A stretch of 64,000 nt of DNA from Demequina mangrovi. GTDB lineage: Bacteria > Actinomycetota > Actinomycetes > Actinomycetales > Demequinaceae. Shown in pieces: positions 38,256 through 46,463 of this stretch. The notes below the pieces were generated by a model, which worked only from the letters and a program-made list of their open reading frames with translations, did not search any database and was not told the origin of the DNA. Numbering within the stretch: position 1 is the stretch's first letter; each line of letters opens with the position of its first letter. A program made the position numbers and the translations under genes. The stretch is from the NCBI RefSeq assembly GCF_000759715.1, contig NZ_BBLU01000005.1, positions 124,001 to 188,000 of the forward strand, read 5' to 3'.

Positions 38256-38873
38256 TCACGCTCGCGCGAAGCGCGCCTCGATTCCTGCGAGCGAGGCCCG
38301 GCGCTGCTCGAGGGTGCGCCCTGCCGGGTCGGACTCGTTGATCCACGTGAGGTTCTTCACGCCCATCTTCCGGAACGTCCCGCGGAACATCATCTTCGTG
38401 AGCGGGCTGCCGAAGACGGTGCGGTAGATCCACTGGGGCGTGCTCATCACGGTGAGCGCGGTGACGCCCTGGAGGCGGTCGAGGTGGTTGACGAAGGGGC
38501 GGCCCTTCTTGGGCTCGGAGTAGACGATGCCCTTGGTCAGGACGCGGTCGAGGAAGCCCTTGGTGAGGGCGGGCATGGACTCCCACCAGATGGGGAACGC
38601 GAAGACGAGACGGTCGGCGGCGAAGACGCGCCGCTGGTAGTCGGCGACCTGGGGGTCGACGACCTTCTTGGTGCGCCACGCGGCGAGGTCGTCGGCGCTC
38701 ATGACGGGGTTGAAGCCGTCGGCGTGCAGGTCGATGAGGTCGATGTGGTGGCCTGCGCGCTCCAGGCCGCGCTCGGCGGCGGCGGTCATGGCCGCGGTGA
38801 AGCTGCGCTGGTGGGGCACGTTCTCGGATGCGGTGCGGGTGTACGGGTGGTCGAAGACGATCAGGGTGTTCAT
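38256..38873 (-). CDS. NAD(P)H dehydrogenase (quinone), flavodoxin fold
   Basis: A 205-residue member of the NQO/MdaB/YwrO group, which reduces quinones or similar acceptors by two electrons using FMN or FAD. Visible are TLIVFDHPYTRTASENVPHQ, HIDLIDLHADGFNPVMS, the LVFAFPIWWESMPALTKGFLD hinge and TALTVMSTPQWIYR. It is divergent from the marR-type gene, with two operator-like dyads between, so it is the probable target of that repressor. Confidence 0.88.
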   Translation of the reverse strand: MNTLIVFDHPYTRTASENVPHQRSFTAAMTAAAERGLERAGHHIDLIDLHADGFNPVMSADDLAAWRTKKVVDPQVADYQRRVFAADRLVFAFPIWWESMPALTKGFLDRVLTKGIVYSEPKKGRPFVNHLDRLQGVTALTVMSTPQWIYRTVFGSPLTKMMFRGTFRKMGVKNLTWINESDPAGRTLEQRRASLAGIEARFARA

Positions 38874-38891
38874 GGTGCACTCCTTGCAACA

Positions 38892-38950
38892 GTTTGATAC
38901 TCAACCATCCCATGAAGAGCGTTGAGCGTCAAACGGTTGAGCGCTAGACT
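38892..38950. promoter_or_regulatory. MarR operators and promoter of the divergent pair
   Basis: Two dyads of the form TTGA-N3-TCAA occur at 38894-38904 and 38922-38932. In opposite orientations they share GTTTGAYRCTCAAC, and their centres are 28 bp apart. A promoter for the marR gene fits exactly: -35 TTGAGC (38922-38927), 17-bp spacer, -10 TAGACT (38945-38950), with the GTG start 7 bases later. The second dyad covers this -35 and the first lies just upstream of the quinone reductase start. Confidence 0.7.
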
Positions 38951-38957
38951 TTCCGAC

Positions 38958-39404
38958 GTGACGAGCGAGACGACCCCTGCCGAGCAACTGTGGTTCGCCA
39001 TGCGCAAGGCGGCCACGATGATGGAGCGCCACGCCGATGCCGTGGTCGCGCGCGCGACCGGCGTCTCGTTGGGTCAATACATGGTCTTGAGCGTCGTTCA
39101 CGCGCGGACCGGTCCTGTGACCCAGCAGGCCATCGCTGATCGCCTGGGGCTGACGAAGGGCACCGTGAGCAGGCTCCTTGACGGCGCGCGCAGGGCGGGG
39201 CATGCGGAGACCGCGCCGTCGGAGACCTCGCGTCGAGAGCGGGTGGTGACGCTCACGCCCGCGGGGCGGGCGGTGGTCGACGCCGCGGACGTGGCGATGC
39301 TCGGGTCGGAGATGGCGACGTTCGCGATGCGCGAGCCCGCCCTGGCGGCGACGATGGTGGAGGGCCTCCACGCCCTCATTGCCAGCCTGGAGGAGGCGGA
39401 TTGA
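38958..39404 (+). CDS. MarR-family transcriptional regulator
   Basis: A 148-residue winged-helix repressor. The recognition region is VTQQAIADRLGLTKGTVSRL, followed by the wing (ETSRRERVVTLTPAGRAVV). The GTG start is predicted to lie at or next to the transcription start, so the message is leaderless. Dyads in its promoter suggest it represses itself and the divergent quinone reductase, probably until a phenolic or electrophilic ligand binds. Confidence 0.88.
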   Translation: MTSETTPAEQLWFAMRKAATMMERHADAVVARATGVSLGQYMVLSVVHARTGPVTQQAIADRLGLTKGTVSRLLDGARRAGHAETAPSETSRRERVVTLTPAGRAVVDAADVAMLGSEMATFAMREPALAATMVEGLHALIASLEEAD

Positions 39405-39450
39405 CCAACGATGCCGTGATGCTCGGCGCGGTCGTCTCCGCGGTCGGCCC

Positions 39451-39978
39451 ATGAAGCGGCGCAACGGGCGACGCGGGCGGTTCGTCGGCCGCGCGTCGGG
39501 CGAGGAGCGGGCGGAGTCCCTCGCGGAGGCCATCTACGTCGCGTTCACGCTGGTGGCGGTGATGATCGCGACCGCATCCCACGGCGGCGAGGAGACAGCT
39601 CGGCTTGCAGGGACGTTGGCCGTCACCGCGGTGGCACTCGCGGCGACCATGATGCTCGCGCATGCGATCTCGCACCTGGTGATCCACGAGCGCGGGCTCG
39701 AGCGCGGCGAGCTCCGGCATGCGGTCCGTGCCGCCCTCATGCCGCTCGCGGTCGCCGTCGTCCCGGTCGTGGTGCTCGCAGGCGGAGCCGCCGGTTGGCT
39801 CTCCGAGCAGATGGCGACGTCGGTGGCGCTCGTCGCCGTCGCGGTGGGGCTGGCCGTGGTGGTGTGGCTCGCCGCGCGTGGCGTCGGCGCGACGTGGGCG
39901 CGGCGCGTCGTCCTCCTCGGCACCTTCGCGGTGCTCGCCGCGGCGGTCGTGGCGCTCCAGATGCTCGCGCACGCCTGA
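39451..39978 (+). CDS. Polytopic membrane protein of unknown function
   Basis: A 175-residue protein with a very basic N terminus (MKRRNGRRGRFVGRASG) and about four membrane helices (near 32-50, 58-78, 95-120 and 125-170, the last probably two). A conserved-looking HAISHLVIHERGLERGELRH loop lies between helices 2 and 3. It starts 46 bases after marR on the same strand. No family recognised. Confidence 0.65.
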   Translation: MKRRNGRRGRFVGRASGEERAESLAEAIYVAFTLVAVMIATASHGGEETARLAGTLAVTAVALAATMMLAHAISHLVIHERGLERGELRHAVRAALMPLAVAVVPVVVLAGGAAGWLSEQMATSVALVAVAVGLAVVVWLAARGVGATWARRVVLLGTFAVLAAAVVALQMLAHA

Positions 39979-39995
39979 GCGCCCGGACGTGAGAG

Positions 39996-40026
39996 GGCCC
40001 CGCCCGGCGCGACGCCGGACGGGGCC
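39996..40026 (-). terminator. Terminator of the intact FMN reductase
   Basis: A 14-bp stem with one mismatch (GGCCCCGCCCGGCG / CGCCGGACGGGGCC), 19 bases beyond the reductase stop at 40046. It also lies after the plus-strand membrane gene and can serve both. Confidence 0.7.
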
Positions 40027-40045
40027 TTCGGGTCTGCGCGAGTGC

Positions 40046-40600
40046 TTACGCGACAGCGACCGGCGCGTGCTTCTCGACGTGCGCGATCGCGGCCGCGAGG
40101 AAGGTCTCCAGCACGGGACGCGCGGTCTCGAGCAGCGAGCCGTCCGCAGCGAAGACGTTTGAGTGTGTCAAGAAGACCTCGGGCTGACCGAGCGTCGGCG
40201 CGTTGAAGTGGCCGAGGATCGCGCGCAGGTGCTGCTGCGCCGCCGCGGTGCCGATCGCGCCGACCGAGGAGCCGGCGATCGCGACGGGCTTGCCGTTGAA
40301 CGAGTTGGTGCCCCACGGGCGCGCGGCCCAGTCGAGCGCGTTCTTGAGCACGCCCGGCAGCGAGCGGCTGTACTCGGGGGTGAGGATGATGACGCCGTCG
40401 ACGCCCTCGATCGCGGCCTTCCACTCGCGCGCCGCGACCGGGTAGTCCGCGTCGTGGTCGGGCGTGTAGAGGGTCAGCGCGGAGAAGTCGAGCTCGACGA
40501 GCTCGATGCCCTCGGGTGCGAGCGTCTCGAGCGCGCGTCCGAGCTGGCGGTTGATGGACGTGCTCGAGAGCGAGCCGACGATGTAGCCGATGCGGGTCAT
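40046..40600 (-). CDS. NADPH-dependent FMN reductase
   Basis: A 184-residue flavodoxin-fold reductase, complete. The FMN phosphate loop is GSLSSTSINRQLGRAL and the flavin-contact motif is LTPEYSRSLPGVLKNALDW. The family substrate is FMN, quinones, azo dyes or chromate. Its last 47 residues (LGQPEVFLTH to APVAVA) are the segment repeated as orphan tails at 37280 and 38086. I chose the ATG at 40600, preceded by GGAGACACC. Confidence 0.9.
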   Translation of the reverse strand: MTRIGYIVGSLSSTSINRQLGRALETLAPEGIELVELDFSALTLYTPDHDADYPVAAREWKAAIEGVDGVIILTPEYSRSLPGVLKNALDWAARPWGTNSFNGKPVAIAGSSVGAIGTAAAQQHLRAILGHFNAPTLGQPEVFLTHSNVFAADGSLLETARPVLETFLAAAIAHVEKHAPVAVA

Positions 40601-40761
40601 GGTGTCTCCTGGAAGAGGGTGCGGATGGAGGCTCCGACAACGGCGTCGGATGGTCACCGCAACGACGGTGACGTATCAACTATTCCAGAAGATGACGCAT
40701 CAACAAACCGGGATGGACGATGCCTGGTAGACCAGGCGGGACGCGTGCGAAGCGGTACCGC

Positions 40762-41505
40762 TCAGGCGGGTGCGCCCGTCGTCGTGTCCATGCTGATGGT
40801 GCCGAGGACGGGGTCCGCGGTGATCGCGAGCGGGTCGGGGGTCGACGCCGTGTCAGAGAAGGCGGGGATCCCGTCGGCGGGGCTCCGCGGGGCCGGAGTG
40901 CGCGCCGCGCGCACCGCGCGGATCGGGTCCGTCGGCACGGACGGGAGCGACCCCGGGCCGCCCACGCGGACCACATGCGCGACGTATCCCGCCGCGGCGC
41001 TGAGCAGCTCATGGGCCTGCGAGTCGAGCTCCGCGCTGTGGCAGTGCCCGTGCGCGCTGAAGTCGCTCGCCTGCGCGGTCAGCGTGCGCTCGGGCTGGCG
41101 CATCACCAGCGCGCCTGCGTCGCTCAGGACGCTGCGCAGGTTGACGAGCGCCATGAAGCTGCCCTGACGGGGTGCCGCGGCGCCGGCGATCACGACGGGC
41201 TTGTCCACGAGCGAACTGCGTGCGGCGACCGCCCAGTCGAGCGCGTGCTTGAGGGTGCCGGGGATCGCGCGCTCGTGGGTCGGCGTGATGATCAGCAGCC
41301 CGTCGACCTCCTCGAGCCGTCGCTTCCACTCGAGCGCGGCGGTCGGCACCGGCGCGTCCGTGTACGGGCCGTGGAGAGGGAGGTCGGTCGGCGTGAGCTC
41401 GACGAGCCTGGTTCCCGACGGGGCGGCCGCATGCAGCAGCGACGACAGCAGGCGCGTGGTGCGCGCCTGGGGCAGGTTGCCCATCAGAAGTCCGATGACC
41501 GGCAT
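40762..41505 (-). CDS. NADPH-dependent FMN reductase-like protein with long C-terminal tail
   Basis: A 247-residue flavodoxin-fold protein. MPVIGLLMGNLPQARTTRLL and IITPTHERAIPGTLKHALDW place it in the FMN reductase family. The tail beyond residue ~185 is Pro/Thr/Asp-rich and probably disordered (from AARTPAPRSPADG). The Glu-Tyr normally seen in TPEYN is His-Glu here, so flavin contacts may differ. A reductase role is likely, substrate unknown. Confidence 0.8.
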   Translation of the reverse strand: MPVIGLLMGNLPQARTTRLLSSLLHAAAPSGTRLVELTPTDLPLHGPYTDAPVPTAALEWKRRLEEVDGLLIITPTHERAIPGTLKHALDWAVAARSSLVDKPVVIAGAAAPRQGSFMALVNLRSVLSDAGALVMRQPERTLTAQASDFSAHGHCHSAELDSQAHELLSAAAGYVAHVVRVGGPGSLPSVPTDPIRAVRAARTPAPRSPADGIPAFSDTASTPDPLAITADPVLGTISMDTTTGAPA

Positions 41506-41604
41506 GGGGAGGGTCCTTCCTCAGGTGCTCGCGCCATCGTCGTATGGCGGCCGCCGACGAGGCGGTCGGCGGTGCAACGCCCCAGGTGGGGCGCCGCATT
41601 CCCG

Positions 41605-42354
41605 TCAGCCCTCGAGACCCTCGGCGTAGACGGCGATCGCGTCCCGCAGCAGCTCGGCCGTGCCGTCGCCGAACTTCTCGTAGGTCGCCCGGAAGCGCGG
41701 GTCGTCCGCGTACATGCGCCCGAGGCCGACGTAGGCGTCGCGGTCGGGCGTCCAGAAGAGCGAGACCCAGGCGTGGTGGCGTGCGACGAGCGCCTGCACC
41801 TCGGCGTCGCCTGCGTCGACGTCGGCGGCCGCAAGCCGCGCGATCCCCGCGGCGATCTCGCCGTGCTCCGCGAGGTGCGCGCGCTGGCCGTCCTGCCCGA
41901 GCGTGGCCCACGCGGCGTTCGAGCCCTCCACCGCGTCGTCCCCCCAGCGCTCGCGGGCCTCGGGCTCGTAGCGCTCGTGATCGAAGCCCTCGAACATGTC
42001 GTCGGCGGTCATGGGCAGTCCCTTCTCGAGGCGGATGATGGTGCGCTCGACGGTCTCCGCGAGCGCGTCGAAGCGGTCGCGCCGTGCGAGCAGCGCGGAG
42101 TGGTGGTCGCGCATGAGCGCGGCGGTGAGCGCGGGATCGTCCGTGTCGACGATGCTCGCGACGGTGTCGAGCGGGACCTCGAGCTCGCGGAGCACCAGGA
42201 TGTGCTGGAGGCGGACCAGCTCGGCCTCGCCGTAGCGCCGACGGCCGTCGTGGCCGGTCGCCGCGGGCGCGAGCAGCCCGATCGCGTCGTAGTGACGCAG
42301 CGTGCGGCTCGTCACGCCGGTGATCCGGGCGACGGCGGAGATGTCGAGGTCCAT
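41605..42354 (-). CDS. MerR-family regulator with TipAS drug-sensing domain
   Basis: A 249-residue TipAL-like activator. The N-terminal MerR DNA-binding part is ISAVARITGVTSRTLRHYDA and GRRRYGEAELVRLQHILVLR. A coiled coil follows. The C-terminal TipAS module (from about residue 115) has WAELGQDG-like WATLGQDGQRAHLAEHG, HHAWVSLFWTPDRDAYVGLG and FGDGTAELLRDAI. TipAS domains capture cyclic thiopeptides and other drugs. An operator-like dyad lies 17 bases upstream of its ATG, so it probably regulates itself. Confidence 0.9.
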   Translation of the reverse strand: MDLDISAVARITGVTSRTLRHYDAIGLLAPAATGHDGRRRYGEAELVRLQHILVLRELEVPLDTVASIVDTDDPALTAALMRDHHSALLARRDRFDALAETVERTIIRLEKGLPMTADDMFEGFDHERYEPEARERWGDDAVEGSNAAWATLGQDGQRAHLAEHGEIAAGIARLAAADVDAGDAEVQALVARHHAWVSLFWTPDRDAYVGLGRMYADDPRFRATYEKFGDGTAELLRDAIAVYAEGLEG

Positions 42355-42370
42355 GTCGACCACGGTAGGA

Positions 42371-42387
42371 GTTGACGTCGCGTCAAC
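42371..42387. promoter_or_regulatory. Putative MerR/TipA operator
   Basis: GTTGACGTCGCGTCAAC, a 7+7 dyad with a 3-base centre, lies directly upstream of the MerR gene, with a further GTCAA copy just beyond. The right arm also reads TTGACG on the minus strand and could be the -35. MerR-type activators bind such dyads between -35 and -10. Confidence 0.55.
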
Positions 42388-42498
42388 GTCAAGCGGGGCC
42401 CGGACGCGCGGTCGGACGTGCGACCGGACATGCGGCAGGCCGGGCATGCGGAAGGCCGGACCGGGCAGCGCCCGATCCGGCCTCCTGTGCGCGGCGCG

Positions 42499-44214
42499 TC
42501 AGCGGCGACGCTTGCCCTTCTTGCCCTGCTTCGACGCCTTGTCCTTGAGCGTCTCGACCGAGAACAGCGTCGTGGTGCCCGAGACCTCGTTGCCGACCGC
42601 GAGCATCGCCTCCGTGGTGGGGGAGTCCTTCGCGGCGATGAACGCGAGGCCCTCGGGGCCCAGGTCGCCCGCCTCGGGGGACTCGGGGTCCGCCTCGAAG
42701 TCGCGGTTGTTGACGTAGGTGACGAACTCCGGCGAGACCGGCGAGGTGATGTCGTAGACCATCACGCCGCCCACGCGCTCGAGCCCGACGAAGGCGTAGG
42801 TCCGGCCGCGCAGCTCGCCCACGGTGACGCCCTCGGGCTCGGGGCCCTTGGCGTCGGAGCGGCTGTCGAACTCGGTCTCGTCGTTCGTCGAGTTGAAGTA
42901 GTCGGGCAGCGCCTCCGCGGTGAGCTGCTCGAAGTCGTCGCCCGAGTCGAACACCAGGTCGCCGTCGGTGGTCCAGATCGAGAACGACCGGCCGCCGAAG
43001 GCGTAGAGCTCGTCGTAGCACCCGAGCTCCTCGCTGTAGCCCGAGGCGGTGGTGACGTCGAGCCGGCCGAGCACCTCGCGTTCGAGCTGCTCGTCGGTGA
43101 GAAGGCCGTCGCACAGCAGGCCGTCCTCGGCGAGGTCCTCGATGCGGGTCGACTCCTCGTACTCGTCCGTGCCCTCGTTCCAGTCGTCGCGCGCGTCGCC
43201 CTCGTTCGCGGTCACCAGATAGGTGATGCCGCGCGAGGTGTATGACGCGATCGAGTCGGGCATGTAGAAGCTCCGGAGCGGCACGGTCTGGATGGCGATC
43301 GCATCGTCCTTGTCCGACGGGTCGATGCCGTTGCCCTCGATCGAGAGGTCCTTGGTGCCCATCGACCACAGGTCGGCGACGGTCGCGGAGCGCAGGTCGA
43401 CCACCGCGATCGCGTTCGCCTCCTGGAGCGTGACGTACGCCGTGCGGGACCTCGCGTCGACCGCCACATACTCCGGCTCGAGGTTGCGCGACACGGGGTA
43501 CGCCTCGCCGTCGTCGGCCGTGGGGCCGAACACGCGGACGCCCTCGGGGAGCGCGTCGCCCTCGTAGGCGTGGAAGTCGGCGGTGCGGACGGCCGACTGG
43601 GCCGGGGGCGCGACCTTCCTCGGGAGGGAGACGATGCTCACGGTGCCCTCGGGGTCGATCTCGTACGTCTCGTTCGGCTCGCCCTCGTTCGCCGAGACGG
43701 CCATGCGGCCGTCGGGGGTCACGGTCACCATGTCCGGCTGCGCTCCCACCTGCACCGCGCCGAGCGCCTCGCCGTCGAGGTCGAAGAACGCGAGCCAGCC
43801 CGGGTCCGTCTTGGTCGCGGCCTCGACGGCGACGACCACGAGGCCGTCGTCGCGCACGGCGACGGAGTTGGCCTCGGAGCCGTCCGGGATCGAGGTCCCG
43901 GAGGCATCGACGATGCCGGCCACCTCGAGCGTGCCGAGCAGCGTCGGCGCGGTGGGGTCGGAGGCGTCGAGCACGTTCACCGCGCCCGCGTTGGCGTCGA
44001 CGCTGTAGAGCTGCGCGCTCTTCGCGTGGAAGGCCACGATCTCCGCGGCGGACTCGTCGAACACGCCCGTCTCGTACGTGCCGAGCGGCGTGAGGGCGAG
44101 CGAGGCGCCGTCCGCCGAGAGGGCGATCGGGTCGTCGACGATGGCGGCGCCGGCGGGCGCGGCGGCCGCGACGGCGAGGGTGGCGGCCGCGCAGGCGGCA
44201 AGGAACGGCTTCAT
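42499..44214 (-). CDS. Secreted choice-of-anchor-I / propeller-like protein
   Basis: A 571-residue exported protein with a signal peptide ending near APAGAA (residue ~24). It matches the bacterial 'choice-of-anchor I' family, related to the beta-propeller part of long alkaline phosphatases. Visible blocks are GSEANSVAVRDDGLVVVAVE, NEGEPNETYEIDPEG, NLEPEYVAVDARSRTAYVTL, YLVTANEGDARDDW and KGPEPEGVTVGELRGRTYAF. The C terminus ends in a basic tail (KQGKKGKRRR) rather than a sortase or membrane anchor. The role is unknown, probably extracellular; it has no enzymatic partner nearby. Confidence 0.8.
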   Translation of the reverse strand: MKPFLAACAAATLAVAAAAPAGAAIVDDPIALSADGASLALTPLGTYETGVFDESAAEIVAFHAKSAQLYSVDANAGAVNVLDASDPTAPTLLGTLEVAGIVDASGTSIPDGSEANSVAVRDDGLVVVAVEAATKTDPGWLAFFDLDGEALGAVQVGAQPDMVTVTPDGRMAVSANEGEPNETYEIDPEGTVSIVSLPRKVAPPAQSAVRTADFHAYEGDALPEGVRVFGPTADDGEAYPVSRNLEPEYVAVDARSRTAYVTLQEANAIAVVDLRSATVADLWSMGTKDLSIEGNGIDPSDKDDAIAIQTVPLRSFYMPDSIASYTSRGITYLVTANEGDARDDWNEGTDEYEESTRIEDLAEDGLLCDGLLTDEQLEREVLGRLDVTTASGYSEELGCYDELYAFGGRSFSIWTTDGDLVFDSGDDFEQLTAEALPDYFNSTNDETEFDSRSDAKGPEPEGVTVGELRGRTYAFVGLERVGGVMVYDITSPVSPEFVTYVNNRDFEADPESPEAGDLGPEGLAFIAAKDSPTTEAMLAVGNEVSGTTTLFSVETLKDKASKQGKKGKRRR

Positions 44215-44374
44215 CGGGTCCTCCGGGTCGGTCTGCGGCCTCCGGGAGCGCATCGTCCCTGCCAGAACGGGCGCGGGGCCGTCCTCAACGTATCGACGCG
44301 AAGGTGACGAACAGGACATCGCGCGGTGAATCCTCGGTGAACGTTGGCGGCGGTCGCGATCCGGCCCTCCGCGG

Positions 44375-44396
44375 TCCTCGCACCTTTCACGCACAA
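44375..44396. repeat. Solitary end of the ~140-bp inverted-end element
   Basis: A 22-bp sequence (core CGCACCTTTCACGCAC) almost identical to the left end of the element at 44429. It lies 54 bp upstream of it in the same orientation, with no matching right end of its own. It may be a remnant of an earlier copy. Confidence 0.6.
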
Positions 44397-44428
44397 GCAA
44401 CCGAAGCGCGGTGGGGCAAGGGTCGCGG

Positions 44429-44568
44429 TCCTCGCACCTTTCATGCGCGAGCGTCGCGCTCGCACGGCCTGACGATCCCAAACCGCCGCACCGCCGCGCC
44501 GCCGCCCGTCCGCCGCCGCCCGTCGCCGCCGCCCGTCCGCCGCCCTTCGTGCATGAAATGCGCGAGGA
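44429..44568. repeat. ~140-bp inverted-end intergenic element, copy 2
   Basis: A 140-bp unit with 22-bp inverted ends (44429-44450 and 44547-44568) that match each other at 19 positions and match copy 1 at 11764. The interior is unrelated in sequence to copy 1 but is also repetitive (tandem CCGCCGCCCGT-like units, about 44480-44545). It lies in the 467-bp gap between the propeller gene and ilvD. The remainder of the gap (44215-44374) shows no recognisable site. Confidence 0.7.
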
Positions 44569-44668
44569 CCTCGCATAGAACCCCTTGACCCCGCGCTGCG
44601 CGCCCCGGCGGCCCGGCCGCGCATCGTCCGTGTCCACGATGCGGGCGCCGCGTCCCACGCGAGCGCCC

Positions 44669-44674
44669 TAGACT
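44669..44674 (+). promoter_or_regulatory. -10 element of ilvD, leaderless start
   Basis: TAGACT lies 7 bases before the ilvD ATG (44682). There is no ribosome site between, so a leaderless message is likely. No good -35 is seen. Confidence 0.5.
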
Positions 44675-44681
44675 CGCGCGT

Positions 44682-46379
44682 ATGACGCAGACTCCCGACA
44701 TCAAGCCCCGCTCGCGCCAGGTCACCGATGGCCTGGAGGCGACCGCGTCGCGCGGCATGCTCCGCGCGGTCGGTCTCGGCGACGACGACTTCGCGAAGCC
44801 GCAGATCGGCATCGCCTCCTCGTGGAACGAGATCACGCCCTGCAACCTCTCGCTGCAGCGCCTCGCCGCCTCCTCGAAGAACGGCGTCCACGCCGGCGGC
44901 GGCTACCCGCTCGAGTTCGGCACCATCTCCGTCTCCGACGGCATCTCGATGGGCCACGAGGGCATGCACTTCTCGCTCGTCTCGCGCGACCTCATCGCCG
45001 ACTCGGTCGAGACCGTGATGATGGCCGAGCGCCTCGACGGCAGCGTCCTGCTCGCGGGCTGCGACAAGTCGCTGCCCGGCATGCTCATGGCCGCGGCGCG
45101 CCTCGACCTCGCGAGCGTCTTCCTCTACGCCGGCTCGATCATGCCCGGCCACGTCAAGCTCTCGGACGGCACCGAGAAGGACGTCACCATCATCGACGCC
45201 TTCGAGGCCGTGGGCGCCTGCGCCGCCGGTCTCATGTCCGAGGAGGACCGTCTCGCGATCGAGAAGGCGATCTGCCCGGGTGAGGGCGCGTGCGGCGGCA
45301 TGTACACGGCCAACACGATGGCGTCCGTGGGCGAGGCGCTCGGCATGTCGATCCCCGGCTCCGCCGCCCCGCCGAGCGCCGACCGCCGCCGCGACTACTA
45401 CGCGCACAAGTCCGGCGAGGCCGTGGTCAACATGCTGCGCCTGGGCATCACCGCCCGGGACATCATGACCAAGGAGGCGTTCGAGAACGCCATCGCCGTG
45501 GTGATGGCCTTCGGCGGCTCGACCAACGCCGTCCTCCACCTGCTCGCGATCGCGAACGAGGCCGAGGTGGACCTCACGCTCGACGACTTCGCGCGCGTCG
45601 CAGCCAAGGTTCCGCACCTGGGTGATCTCAAGCCGTTCGGCCAGTTCGTCATGAACGACGTCGACCGCGTGGGCGGCGTCCCTGCCGTCATGAAGACGCT
45701 GCTCGACGCGGGCCTCATGCACGGCGACGTCATGACCGTCACGGGCAAGACCCTCGCCGAGAACATGGACGAGCTCAAGCCCGCCGCGATCGACGGCCGC
45801 GTGGTCCGCGCGCTCAACAACCCGATTCACAAGTCCGGCGGCATCACCATCCTCAAGGGCTCGCTCGCCCCTGAGGGCGCGGTGGTGAAGTCGGCGGGCT
45901 TCGACGACGACGTCTTCGAGGCCACCGCCCGCGTCTTCGACCGCGAGCGTGCCGCGCTCGACGCGCTTGAGGCGGGCGAGATCCAGAAGGGCGACTGCGT
46001 CGTCATTCGCTACGAGGGCCCCAAGGGCGGCCCCGGCATGCGCGAGATGCTCGCCATCACCGCCGCCATCAAGGGCGCGGGCCTGGGCAAGGACGTGCTG
46101 CTCGTCACGGACGGCCGCTTCTCCGGCGGCACCACCGGCCTGTGCGTCGGCCACATCGCGCCGGAGGCCGTCGACGGCGGCCCGATCGCGTTCGTGCGCG
46201 ACGGCGACAGGATCACGCTCGATGTCGCCAACGGCACCCTCGAGGTGCTCGTGTCCGACGAGGAGATGGAGGCCCGCAAGGAGGGCTGGGAGCCCATCCC
46301 CGCGCGCTTTACCAAGGGCGTCCTCGGCAAGTACCAGAAGCTCGTGGGCTCGGCCTCGAAGGGCGCCGTCCTCAGCTGA
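44682..46379 (+). CDS. ilvD: Dihydroxy-acid dehydratase
   Basis: A 565-residue FeS enzyme that dehydrates 2,3-dihydroxy-isovalerate and -methylvalerate in valine, leucine and isoleucine synthesis. Cluster Cys residues are in [13 protein letters not shown] and [33 protein letters not shown] and [14 protein letters not shown] are also present. Length is normal. It stands apart from ilvBNC, which lie 2 kb downstream beyond the convergent DUF5692/TetR pair, and it ends in a strong bidirectional terminator. Confidence 0.96.
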   Translation: MTQTPDIKPRSRQVTDGLEATASRGMLRAVGLGDDDFAKPQIGIASSWNEITPCNLSLQRLAASSKNGVHAGGGYPLEFGTISVSDGISMGHEGMHFSLVSRDLIADSVETVMMAERLDGSVLLAGCDKSLPGMLMAAARLDLASVFLYAGSIMPGHVKLSDGTEKDVTIIDAFEAVGACAAGLMSEEDRLAIEKAICPGEGACGGMYTANTMASVGEALGMSIPGSAAPPSADRRRDYYAHKSGEAVVNMLRLGITARDIMTKEAFENAIAVVMAFGGSTNAVLHLLAIANEAEVDLTLDDFARVAAKVPHLGDLKPFGQFVMNDVDRVGGVPAVMKTLLDAGLMHGDVMTVTGKTLAENMDELKPAAIDGRVVRALNNPIHKSGGITILKGSLAPEGAVVKSAGFDDDVFEATARVFDRERAALDALEAGEIQKGDCVVIRYEGPKGGPGMREMLAITAAIKGAGLGKDVLLVTDGRFSGGTTGLCVGHIAPEAVDGGPIAFVRDGDRITLDVANGTLEVLVSDEEMEARKEGWEPIPARFTKGVLGKYQKLVGSASKGAVLS

Positions 46380-46398
46380 GCCGCGTCGCACCATGACG

Positions 46399-46440
46399 GA
46401 GGCCCCGCATCGTCCCTCGGAAGGGACGATGCGGGGCCTC
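46399..46440. terminator. Bidirectional terminator built from two GGACGATGCG copies
   Basis: A 19-bp perfect stem (46399-46417 with 46422-46440) and a CGGA loop, between the convergent ilvD and DUF5692 genes. Each arm contains the 10-mer GGACGATGCG in opposite orientation. This is how DNA-uptake sequences are often placed in Neisseria and Haemophilus. Confidence 0.8.
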
Positions 46441-46463
46441 CGCGCGTTCCGATCCTGCGGCGA

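Noticed and set aside
40762-41505. Possible fusion of a reductase with a second enzyme because of the long C-terminal tail
   Set aside because: The tail is low-complexity Pro/Thr/Asp sequence with no domain signature.
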